Below, in pieces: positions 46,275 to 56,903 of a stretch of DNA of 64,000 nucleotides. The DNA comes from Lactarius indigo (Eukaryota > Basidiomycota > Agaricomycetes > Russulales > Russulaceae). Under the pieces are notes generated by a model, which saw only the letters and a program-made list of their open reading frames with translations, searched no databases and was not told the DNA's origin. How positions within the stretch are numbered: the first letter of the stretch is position 1; each line of letters begins with the position of its first letter. The translations under genes were made by a program, and so were the position numbers. Location of the stretch: contig JAFKAC010000132.1 of NCBI GenBank assembly GCA_025766275.1, positions 62,001 to 126,000 of the forward strand. Reading direction: 5' to 3'.

Positions 46275-48926
46275 ATGAGTCGCCTGAATACTCGCCCTTC
46301 AAACAAGAATAAGCACCCTGGGGTGGTAGATTTGAGCCCGCAGAGACGCACCCATGGACAGAAGAAGGCCGACGAAGAAAAGACTGCGGAAGAAAAGCAA
46401 GCCAGAGAAGAAACTCGAAAAGCTGGGATCCGTCGACTTGCTGAGGTAGAGGAACGCGATAGGCAAACACTGAACACCTTGATGGGACCAGGGCCTGGAC
46501 CACGAGCAACGAACCAATGGAAAAGATTGGAAACAGGATCAAACGTGGCTGCGGCCACTAGAATGGGGACAGGTAAGCATATACACATACGGTTGACAAG
46601 TCAAAGACATACCGTGCTAATCGTGACAACCAGGAGCCGAGAAAAATGGACCACCAGTAATCAAGGACAAGGCGGCTGGTAGCAACGACGCAGGTGATTA
46701 TTTGCGTGACATACCTGACTGAAATACGGCAGCCCTAACACCTTTCACCCAGTGAATACGGGCAGTAACGTTGATAGGGAAGAAGAAAAGCGGGGAAAGG
46801 TCAAGAAGACGAGGGCTGAGAGAGCCATGTATCGCAACGAGGTGGAGGCTGAAAAAACACAAGGTCAATCAGATGCGGGCAATGAGGACGACGAGTCAGT
46901 TCTCGACTTGCCCACGCCACATTATCCCCGAAAGCCGAACACGTCGGTGTTTTTTTTTGTCTCCCCATGCTTCAACTCACCGAAACGACACTCTTTCACT
47001 GGGACTGCACCTGGGGATTTTTATCTGACAGCCTCTCCAATGAGAAGGACGGTATTTCTGGTCCTCACAATGTGAGGAAGGTCCAATCGTGGATGTCCAC
47101 GATCCACCCCCCCACTGGCAGTCAGCCACGACAAACTCGGGGGGGTTCGGGCAGTTCCCAAAGCTATGGGTCAATCGCAAATACCGGCTTCACTACGTCC
47201 TCGGGACGTCAGACCAGGCCCACGTTTTCCTCTGGCGATGGACTCAGGTACCGCCTATCCTCTGAACCAAACGAAGGTGAGTATCGCGATGCCCTGGCAA
47301 ACCTCCCTAAGCACAGTGAGCGATTCCCATCAACGGTGAGTGAAAACCCTCGCTCCGTGTGGTGCATCATTCACGCTTCAAACTTCCAGGACATCATTGA
47401 AGTCTTCTCGAGCCAGAGAGACTCGCCAGGTTCAAACAGTTCATTCACCTCGAATAAAGCCACTGAAAATTTGTCTGCATTCCCATCACTCAACGAAACT
47501 CATGGCATTGTGAGTCTCGCTGTCTCACACATCAACTCCAAAACTAACACTTCACAGGATGACGCCGATGTGGACATGGTAGACCCGCCGCCCTCCCACA
47601 GTTACTATAACAACGACAACAACAACAGCGATATGGACCAGGGACATTACATACTGGATACCCCAGAGGACGCACAGTTTGGACTATTGGTGCCTCCGTC
47701 GCTCATGTCCACAGACACCGATTCCTTGGTAGTATCCCTCACCGTGCCGTTACTCTCGCGTTAATCTTTTTTTCTTCTTAGACGGGAGCCATGGCCCGGG
47801 CCATCGGCAAGAGAGATCACGTACAGACAAGGGCGGAGCATTGGCCGACCGCACTTGGTCGCTCAAGTGCACCTCGCATTGTAAAGAGCGAACCCAGCAA
47901 GAAAGCCACGAACAAGGATCTTCCCCTGGGCGCACACCCAGCTTTCCGCCGTGATGTTGTCCCAACAATTTGGCACTGGGCTGGGGGGAAAGTACATGAT
48001 CCCTTTAACATTGATGAGCACGATTTAGTCAAGGCACTGGCGGTTATCTGGCACCATGTATATACCAACGTGCTGTTTGAGATCCCTACGACTGTTAGCC
48101 TGGTGAGAATCTCTCGTATTTTTCTATGAAGTACTGACAACACAACTCAGATCAACCAACAAATCTCTGAGTGGCGCAACAGCTTCACGTCAGCCGCAAC
48201 GTCATCAATTATTTCATTCTTCTCAAGCGACGATCACTACCTCCAGTATGATGCTCGTGTGGCATTTGCACAGGATATGATGCGGCACTACCGCTTCTTA
48301 TTTTCTGACTCTTTCTCTGATAACAACGACGTGTGTTTTTTTTTTTTGCTTCACTTCCATTGATTCACATGCACATTTCTGACGTTCTGTAGGAGTGGAC
48401 AGGCATGTGGCGTGGCCCCCTTTTTTTGCAGGTTTTTGCATCACAATTCAACGCAACCACGTCTCGCGTTGTTGTCCAAGAGCTGGACTCTGAAACACAA
48501 GGATATGTTGGGGCCATGGCCCTTGCTGCCGCCGCAGTGAGTGTTGCCCTTCTCGTGTTCCATTTGCTTAGACCTTGGCAGCTTGAACGCACGCTTACCT
48601 TGCTCGTGAATGGCGAGATTGACATCAAGCTTGTCATTGAGGACAAGGTGAGCACAGGCACCAAACGCAAGCGCAAGGCGACGAAGACCGCCGTTTGGAA
48701 GGTTGAGCAGCCCAATGGCCCACCTCAACCTTTCTCGGACACGCTTTGGGGTGGAGCGACTCGCGAATTCATGTTATTATTGGACCAAGTTCCCCGTAAT
48801 GCGATGGAAACAATTCTTTATGAGGCGCGGCTGGTCGCAACAAACCAAAAAGCGAGGTCCTCAAAGGCAACAATGCCACCAGACGAGCAGCTATTTGGTG
48901 AACGTGCCACTCTGTCATTCCGCTAA
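46275..48926 (+). CDS. Accessory protein of Plavaka element 2
   Basis: The first exon begins MSRLNTRPSNKNKHPGVVDL and is a Lys/Glu-rich coiled-coil-like segment. It splices at 46572 to 46634-46693 and then to VNTGSNVDREEEKR, all in phase. A Ser/Asn-rich middle region follows, then a folded C-terminal part: PTIWHWAGGKVHDPFNIDEH, NQQISEWRNSFTSAATSSII, AFAQDMMRHYRFLFS, MWRGPLFLQVFASQFNATT and TLWGGATREFMLLLDQVP. The order (unstructured basic start, then WRxxF...FAxxxxxxYRF...GxFRGPFxLQ...ATRxY-like end) is that of the protein paired with Plavaka transposases in many mushrooms. Its job is unknown; binding the subterminal repeats is a reasonable guess. Later introns were located by GT/AG ends and short length; no interrupting stop was found. 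Confidence 0.65.
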
Positions 48927-49119
48927 TGGTGGGTCCCTGGCATTTGTTTATTACTTTGCCAATCAGTTCTAATAGTATATATTGAAGCCATGGACAAAAC
49001 GGAAGGCCGTAGTTATCGTGTTCGTATCGATCAGAGTGCTTGTTTGTGTCGTGAAATTTCACAAATGTATATACATTCTACCAACCAGATTTGTCGATCG
49101 CATCGTCTTTCTTAGTTCA

Positions 49120-49372
49120 CTTAATCAAAAACCCGCTTTCTGAATCAATGGATTAATTTCAGACTTAATTGGTGGTTGAACAATAAGCTATACGATTATT
49201 CAGTAAGCAGAAATATAATCCGAAAAATAAGCCTAATTTAAGAAAATGAATCTACTTGTTTGCTTAACGGCACTTAAACAGCATCTGACCTGAAATTGGA
49301 TTAATGTACGCTTAATCCCATTTAGGGACACTTAATCGGATTATTACTCAAATAAGCGAAAATTTAAGCGGC
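49120..49372. repeat. Right subterminal CTTAAT/GATTA cluster of element 2
   Basis: At least eight CTTAAT, GATTAA or TTAAGC words within 250 bp of the right end. A smaller set (GCTTAAATCTGATT, CACTAAGCG) lies inside the left end at 42295-42345. Confidence 0.65.
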
Positions 49373-49388
49373 TGTCGTGTTGCTGATG
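49373..49388. repeat. Right terminal repeat of Plavaka-type element 2
   Basis: TGTCGTGTTGCTGATG, the reverse complement of the left end with one mismatch, followed by GG and then TGGATCAGG of the interrupted S module. Confidence 0.75.
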
Positions 49389-49390
49389 GG

Positions 49391-50620
49391 TGGATCAGGT
49401 AGACAAAGACGGACACACTAGAAAATAAAATAAAGTGAAACGTACACAAAAATAAATCGCAGCTTCGCTCAGGTCAAAGGGTGGTGCAGTGATGGCGATG
49501 AAAATGACCGAGTGCTGTGTGGACAAAAGATAGATGATGACGATGACGCGAACAAATGTGGCGCAAGGCGAACATGAAAGGGGCATATATGTGGGATGGG
49601 GGATAAACGTGGAGTTAGAAAAGTTGACATGAGGTAAATGGACATACTGGTTACTAGTGTAGTGATTGTATCCTGTGGAAAGAAACGTTTGGGACGTAGG
49701 GCGGGTGCACAATAAACGAGGGTGGGTCACACAACCATGGGGCAGTGGGTGAAGATGTTGAAGTCATGATCAAGAGCGATATGGGGATCTCTTTTTTTTG
49801 GATCAGCGATATAGGGATCCCGAGGTAGTAGCGGGTTGTGGCAGTGGAACGAGAAGTCCGAGTCGGGTCGCCGCGGAGATCGGGCAGAGTATGCTTTTGC
49901 ATATCGATAGGCCTATTTGTGGAGAACGGAAAAGTTGGTAGTATCGGGCTCAGGAAGTGGAGTCAAGGATAACCCGAGGTTTGATCGACAAAAAATAAAG
50001 CTCATGGTATATATTTTGGTCTTGTTAGGAGTTCCCGAGACTACTACAGTACTGTATAGTCAGAGAAAGGGACTACTGCTAGTACAGTAGAATTGACTTA
50101 GACAACTCGTCCATAGTGCAAGCCATTGTGCAATTCTTGACTCCGAAGGGGATAAGCTAGCGGAGTTGTAAAGCAAGTGTATGATAATCAAGTGAGCCCC
50201 CTTCCTTCCCATCATCATGATGTGGCGAAGGTAGCAAAATCTCGGAAGTCGCTAATAAGGAGCCTCGAAGCGCTGAATATCACAACTGGATGGAAGAAGA
50301 CTCGACCGGAGTATGAGAAACTTGCCTTTTTTGGGAGGGGAGTGTCTAGATCTTCATGGTGTGGTCGTGGGCAGCTGTGCTTGCAGCCGTGAGTTCTGAC
50401 TACGAAGTTGTATGAGCACTCGTTTTGGGAATGATTTAATCATGTCTCGGTGGGTAGGTATGGCGTGATTCTCTGAAACTACTCTGCTCGGCGCACTGAA
50501 ATTGCTGTGCTTTATAGATTCGCTGTATATATATCGAATCTACTTCATGCATCCCCAGGCCTTCGACCATCCGTCTTGTCCACCCTCGTATTTTCGCACC
50601 GATCCTGTTTACCCCTTAAC
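49391..50620. other. Array spacer: S and promoter-side modules after element 2
   Basis: The S module resumes at 49391 exactly where it stopped at 42254, and the promoter-side module follows. A T-run with GATC repeats lies near 49785-49820. No gene is supported. Confidence 0.6.
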
Positions 50621-52246
50621 ATGACTGACTGGCAAAGTCCCGCTGTTATCACTGCAGATTATTGTGCGTCACTTTCGCTTTCGGCATTGCTAACTTCACA
50701 TTTACCTTACAGTCGCCTTTGTCAAGCTTGTCCACATCATGACGGGAATTTTCATGTGAGCACTGTCGTTTTCGGCTCGCCTAACTAAAATCAGTAAATT
50801 TCTTCTCATGCAAGCTGGGAGTTTGTCGTGTACCTTGAATTCGAATGTTCTTTCTTCACTGGGAAAAGAAAGTTTCGCTCGTCATTTTTGGTACGTTGTG
50901 TATAACCTGGAAAGGGATGCGGGATGATCAACTCAAGCTGGTACATACAGCTTTACTTGGGGACTCGGTGGTTCCCTCTGTTCGTGATTATCGATACACT
51001 CGTGGGACTCGACTCAGTGAACCGGATCAACTGTCAGGTACCTTGGCTTCTCATCGTGTTGAGCCGGATTACAAGACTAAAATTCTACTCAGGCTATTGT
51101 CACCTTTGGATTTGTGAGTTTGTGAAATTATGGACCGTCTCCTCCATTACGTGCTAATAGTTGGGGCCACGTAGTTATTTTCACATCTCTCAATTATTTC
51201 TGCCTCGGCCCTGATCGTGCTGCGTATGTGAGTAGAGACTCGGTTCTCTAACTCCTCTCGGGCTCTGCACCTCACTAACAAGACACTCTCAGTGCAGCGA
51301 TATGGGGGCTAAACAAGATCACCATGTCAATCGCTTCTATTACGTGGCTCGTCCATACTGGCTCCCTGATTCATAGTGCGTTCATTCCTTCGGGTTGGCT
51401 TTCCATATTTTTCAAAAATGTGACCCGGGATCAGGTGTAGCTGTTGTTCGTGCGACTTGGAGCGGAGGAATTTGCAAATTAAATCCATCTGAAACCAGAA
51501 CGAACATTCCCGTCGCTCTTGTCACTGACTTGGTGCTTCTTGTACTCATGCTCATAGGGCTCTTGCGCTGGGAAAATGCCCATCAGAGAGGTGGTGTCTG
51601 GTGGCTCCTGTACACCCAGGTTAACATTTTCTCATCTTGTATACTACTATGGCATGCACTGCGATGATCTTCTAGGCTGACTATGACAACAGGGCTTGGT
51701 GTGGATGGTATTCCTTGTTGTAGCAGAGGCACTCATCACAGTACGTCATCTTCAAGATGAATATATTTAGATGATTGATACGAGCTCCCCAGGTTTTCAT
51801 TCTGTTGAATCTGAATGGTAGGCGCTTCTCCCACACAACGAGATTTGGTATTCACAAAAGGACCTTTTTCACAGATCCCATGAACAAGGTGCGTCATCTT
51901 GAAAATATTTTGGACAAAGGGCTGACGGATCCCATATGGTAGATGTTTCAAATCCCTGCACGTTAGGTGTTTCATCGCGAGAGAACTATGCAAGTTAGCT
52001 GATTCTGGTTTCCTTTCTTCAGTGATCACTATGACAATCTGCGCTTCACGCATGTACCGTGGACTGGTGGACTATTTCCTCCACAATGAAGCCAACGTAG
52101 ATATTAGTGCGAGTCTAAGCAAGCCGATTAGGTTCTTAGCACCTCGCTCAGGCCAAAGTTCCCTCACACTAGGGACAAGTGGTGTGCCAGATGGCCATAC
52201 TTTCGCAATGGAACCTCTGGCACCCCTTCAGACCAGGAGAAAATGA
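50621..52246 (+). CDS. Seven-TM protein, paralogue 3
   Basis: Thirteen exons: 50621-50663, 50713-50755, 50815-50890, 50951-51037, 51093-51113, 51175-51227, 51293-51375, 51435-51619, 51693-51740, 51793-51817, 51875-51888, 51943-51961, 52023-52246. They join in phase to 306 residues. As in paralogue 2, the 49-bp first intron must be removed to keep the frame. Exon 8 is one codon shorter than in the others (185 nt), again frame-neutral. Key segments: FTGKRKFRSSFL, RINCQ, SASALIVLRI, LVLMLIGLLRWENAHQRGG, DPMN, ICASRMYRGLVDYFLHNE. Seven hydrophobic segments; the tail is shorter than in paralogues 2 and 4. Indels in multiples of three and clean splice sites suggest selection until recently. Function unknown. 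Confidence 0.75.
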
Positions 52247-55224
52247 CGAAGTGGCGAAATAGAGTTATATTTGTGGGACTAAGGCAATCTATCGCTGCAC
52301 GCAATACTGGGAAAGTGGGATCTATTCTCTTTCTACTTACTTTTGTAGGACTCGGAAAAGCCACCTGACCTCTTGGATAGGTATCGATGCCAGATGTACG
52401 TAGTGTTTGTGTCTCATACTCGAATATATACTATGTATTTATGAACGCGAGAGCACGAACAATGAGGCTCTCGGCCTTGCGGTCAGAACCACTTTTGAGC
52501 TTGGTGGTTCATTTGCCATGGTTCGTACTATATATTCCCCGATATCGCTCTCAATAACCTGCTTCTTCACCTTAGTGAATGGGTCCGTTCCGGGAAACGC
52601 ACGCATGAATAACGCCGCCACCTCACAACCTACCATTAAAAATCTTCTTGTGTATAAACACCCAGTGGACACGACCTCGTTCCCGCGTCAATCTGAGTCC
52701 TTAGTATGTCACTCCGTCTGGGTCAGCGTCTCCTCCAAGCGGGTCCATCAATCACCTCTGACTGTTGTTAAATGAAATCCTATACGACCAACACTATATA
52801 TGACGTGTGGCATCGCAAAAACTGGGAGAGGCGACCCGCGCTCCAGAAAAGGAGGATTTGAACGGGGCCAAGCTCTTCTATCAGTTGAAGAAGTGCAGTC
52901 CGTAGCCCAGCGCTGGACAACATATCGAGTAAGATGGGTAATAGAACAAGCCGCAATTTGGTCGCGTAGCGGTACGTGCCATATACAGGCGGGTGTGGGC
53001 TTATTACACCTGCAAGTATCTGAAAGTTTGTTTTCAAGAGTTGTTGGTGCGCTTTCCCGGAGCACCCCCATTGGCTTAGTTGCACTATGTGCACAAACTA
53101 TGAAACAGTATACCAAGTTGTACGAGGAGGCCACATCCGGTGGGGTGCTGTCGGCGTCACGGCTTAGGGTGACAGACATGCCGGCGCTGTGTTGTGCTTG
53201 GGTGGGCCACCGTGTATAGTGTATGCGTGTGCATTGATAGGCGGAGCAGATTCTATAGAGGAACTCACTGGTAGATTGGCGGGAGGAAATGATGCGAAAG
53301 ACAGGGAAGGGAAGAACGAGAGTGTCACGGAGGCTGTCGAGGAAACGATCGTGGGGTGGGGTTTGACGATTAGCGTTAGAACAAAGGCTGAAAGGAGCAT
53401 AAAAGTGGTCAGACGAAGCCAAAACTTGAAGACGGCAATGCTGGGACTGATCGAAAGAAGTCCTACGAGGAAGGTTCAACTGTCGGTCCGTCCTTGATTG
53501 GATCCGACTAACCTGAGCATGGATCACGCCCAGCCCGAACCGAAAATAACGAAAGAGCGAAATGTCACAGCAGCAGTGCCAGAGAAAGTTTGAGAGAAGT
53601 ACACGGAGAGGAAAGCAGTGCCTGGTTTCGGAACAGCAAGTATAGATAAGTGGAAGGGGGGAGGTGTTGGGAAGAGATGGGGAGTGAGCATGACATAAGT
53701 AGGTGAGGGAAAAGAGGTGCAATGGTACCGGAACGGGCAAGGGACGCGACAAGGCGGGTCCAGTGAGGCGGGACAAATAACATATGGGCGAGGGGTGGAA
53801 GATCAGGAAAAAAATACGCATGAGACAATGATCTCGCCCACGTTCCGGGAAAAGAGTGGCAGGGTGATGGAGATTGCACGGCGGAATGCGCTGGGTTTTT
53901 ATTTAAAAAAACAAAGGAGATAGCGACGAGCGAAAAAATGAAAATGTCGACATGAGGGCCGGACAGCGAGGGTGATGCGGACAGGATCAGGTTGGCAATT
54001 GCGCCTCTTAGTAGCCTAGTGGCGAGGGCGAGAGACGATGACAACATAACCACGAAGATATGCCTGAAGGAGCGAGGGATTAAAAGATCCGCATAAGATT
54101 GAGACAGAGAGATGGTGAGAACGGGCGAATTAGGACGACAACGAATATTGTAAAGGTCGGGCAATGGGGGCGATCCGGCTAAGTGTGCCGGTCAGGTGAT
54201 GGACTACAGAGGCCAGGGAACGAGGCCAGAGGTCGGGGCTAGGTAATGGTGACAAGGTCTTTTCACCTTTTCCTTTAACCTATGTTGGCAACGCGCCACC
54301 CTTGATTGCGTCTTTGACATGTATAAGTCAACTCCCACGGGAGACACCAGACCTTCACCTGCAAATGGTTCTCTATTTCGGTTTCGGACTTACGATTTGG
54401 GGCATGTCTCTTCTTGTGTCTATTTACCAGTGTTTCTTAAATGTACGGAGCTCGCGGTACGACCGGTCTGTATATCTGATATGTACTCCGGAATATAAAT
54501 TGAATTTTTAAAAAAACAGAACGATGCTAGAGGACGGCGATGCTTGGGCAATTGATAACAGTCTTTGAGAGCTTAGTGCTGGGTGTCGTCGATCGAGCGT
54601 GACTCGCGCAGGGGAATGGCGAACTCGATAGGACGCGAGGAGAACGGGAACGGGACGCAACGACAGAGAGACAACACAAGGGAAATCGAAGAAGGAAGCA
54701 ATAGGGGTGTCGCGGGCGTAGTGAGGAGAAGGCCAAATTGATTGCATCGTACGAGAGAGCTTACTAGTGTACGCATCGTATCAGTTTGAGACGTAGGTAC
54801 ACGGGCGACGAAGGTGTCAAGGCTGTAGATAACGATACAAAGATGTCGAGACCGGCGATGTGAAGCCCGATCAACGTTCGATCAACAACCAATAGTCAGA
54901 GCGGTCCGATGACCTACGGCGCCTTGCGGCTTACTGGCACCAGGGACGCTTTCTGTAATAAGTAATCGATTACAGCAGAAAGGGACAGAATTGTGTTGGA
55001 GGACTCGCAATTCTTTGCCCGAGTATGGTTGTGTGTACTCTATAGTAGACCAACTGTATGTAATAATCAAGTCCGCGGGCTGGGGCCTTCTCCTGATCCT
55101 GATGGTCAGCATGGCGAAGGCTGTCAGCGAAGAGCCCTCAGGGCTTGCCTAAGGGTGCTGAAATACACCCGATCACCCGCTTTGTCCAACCTGTCTGCCG
55201 CCCCGATCTTGTTTCCCCCTTAAC
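52247..55224. other. Array spacer with T, D and promoter-side modules
   Basis: T module 52440-52760, a GC-richer block 52790-53220 related to 57200-57390, D module 53540-54150 and a shortened promoter-side module before 55225. The S module is deleted here: GATTGCATCGTACGA at about 54740 jumps to the next module. The 357-residue minus frame (52748-53821) has no motif and overlaps non-homologous modules, so it is not called. Confidence 0.5.
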
Positions 55225-56903
55225 ATGACTGATTGGAAAAATCCCGCTGTTGTCAGTGCAGAATATTGTGCGTCACTCGCATTTCCGACATTTCTGACTA
55301 TATACACTTGCCTTACAACAGTTGCGCTCATCAAGCTTTGCCATACGACTTTGGGAGTTCTCATGTGAGCGCTGTTGTTCTTCACGTTGCCTCGTCTAAT
55401 GAAAATCATGAAATTTCTTCTCATACAAGCTGGGAGTTCGTCGTGAACGTCAGATTTGAATATTCTGTCTTCACTGGCAAGCGAAAGTTTCGTTCATCGT
55501 TTTTGGTACGTTGCGTGCAACTCAGACAATAATGCGGAAAGATCAACTCAGGTTGGTACATACAGCTTTATTTGGGGACTCGATGGTTCCCTATGTTCAG
55601 CATTATTACTGTACTCGTGGGATTCGACTCAGTGGACCGGATCAACTGTCAGGTGCATTGGCTTCTCGCCTTGTTGAGCCAGAATGACGAGACTGAAATT
55701 CTACCCAGGCTTTTGTTACCTTTGGCTTTGTGAGTTTGTGAGATTATGGGCCACCTCCTCGAATACGTGCTGATATTCGGGGTTATGCACTAGTTATTTT
55801 CAAATCTCTCATTAGTTTTTGCCTCTGCCCTGATTGTCCTGCGCATGTGAGTAGAGACTCGATTCTCTAGCCTAGTAACTCCTCTCCGCGTCTCACTGTT
55901 TGGACACTCTCAGTGCAGCGATATGGAGGCTGAACAAGATCGTCACATCAATCGCTTCTGCTGCGTGGCTTGCCAATACTGGTGCCCTCATTCATAGTAT
56001 GTTCATTTCTTTGGCCTTTCGGATATTTCGAACATGTGACCCGCGGTCAGGTATAGCCGTTCTTCGTGGAACCTGGAGCGGAGGCGCTTGCCATGTTACG
56101 AATACACCTGAAACCAAAAGTAACATTCTCGTCACTTTCATCACTGACTCGGTGCTTCTTTTACTCATGCTCACTGGGCTCTTGCGCTGGGAAAATGCCC
56201 ATCAGAGGGGTGGCGTCTGGTGGCTCTTGTACACCCAGGTTAGTATTTTCTCATCTCGGATACTACAGCACCCGTCGCAATGACCTTCTAAGTTGACAAT
56301 GATGACAACAGGGTTTGGCGTGGATGATAATCGTCGTCGTAGCCCAGGCACCTGTCACGGTACGTTTTCATAAAAACCAATATGACCCAGGTGATCGATA
56401 TGGGCGCCCCAGGTTTTGATTCTGTTGGATCTGAATGGTATGCAGTACATTTCTTTCGCACCACGAGATCGAGTATTCACTAATGGAGTGCCTTTACAGA
56501 TGCCATGAACCTTGTACGTCGTGAAGAAAATACTGCGGACAAAGAGCTGACGGTCCCGATATCATGCTAGCTGTTCCAGATCCCTGCCCGTTAGGCGTCT
56601 TGTCCCGAGAGACCTGTGCGACTTCGCTAATTGTTTTTCCTTTCTTCAGTGATTACTATGACAATCGGTGCTTCACGCGTGTACCGTGGACTGGTGGACT
56701 ATGTCCACAATGAAACCAGCTTACGTATGAGGGGAGGGCTTCCAGCGAGACAGGCGCCAATCGGCTACTTAGTGCCCCGCGATGGCCAATGTTCCTTCTC
56801 ACTGGGGACAAGCGATATGCCGGACGGCCATATTTCCAGAACTGATCCTCTGGAACTACCGAAACTCCATTTCCGACCAGGAGAAAATGCCGAAATGTGG
56901 TGA
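55225..56903 (+). CDS. Seven-TM protein, paralogue 4
   Basis: Thirteen exons: 55225-55267, 55322-55364, 55430-55505, 55566-55652, 55709-55729, 55794-55846, 55914-55996, 56051-56238, 56312-56359, 56413-56437, 56500-56513, 56571-56589, 56650-56903. They give 317 residues. Four exons are micro-exons of 14, 19, 21 and 25 nt. The first intron is 54 bp and has no stop, so its retention would add 18 residues (a hydrophobic stretch) without breaking the frame. Hydrophobic segments: ALIKLCHTTLGVLIW, LYLGTRWFPMFSIITVLVGF, LFSNLSLVFASALIVL, the IASAAWLANTGALIHS region, FITDSVLLLLMLTGLL, LAWMIIVVVAQAPVTVLILL and LITMTIGASRVY. The longer polar tail (about 85 residues) differs from the paralogues. The gene nearest downstream is the intact CHAT gene. 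Confidence 0.75.

Larger units (their letters stand above)
42255..49388. mobile_element. Plavaka-type CACTA DNA transposon (element 2)
   Basis: A 7134-bp element with 16-bp imperfect inverted ends and a 2-bp GG duplication. Removing it and one GG joins the flanks as CGTATGGTGGATCAGG, which matches the uninterrupted array copy CGTACGGAGGACCAGG at 37341. Short target duplications are usual for CACTA elements. Inside are a Plavaka transposase on the minus strand and a divergent accessory gene on the plus strand, with AT-rich ends full of CTTAAT/GATTA words. Both genes read as essentially complete, so this is a candidate autonomous element that entered after the array had formed. Left and right ends differ beyond the terminal 16 bp. 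Confidence 0.85.

Noticed and set aside
52748..53821. 357-residue open frame on the minus strand
   Set aside because: It spans unrelated spacer modules, has Ser/Leu/Pro-rich low-complexity composition caused by purine bias on the other strand, and is not preserved in the parallel array units.
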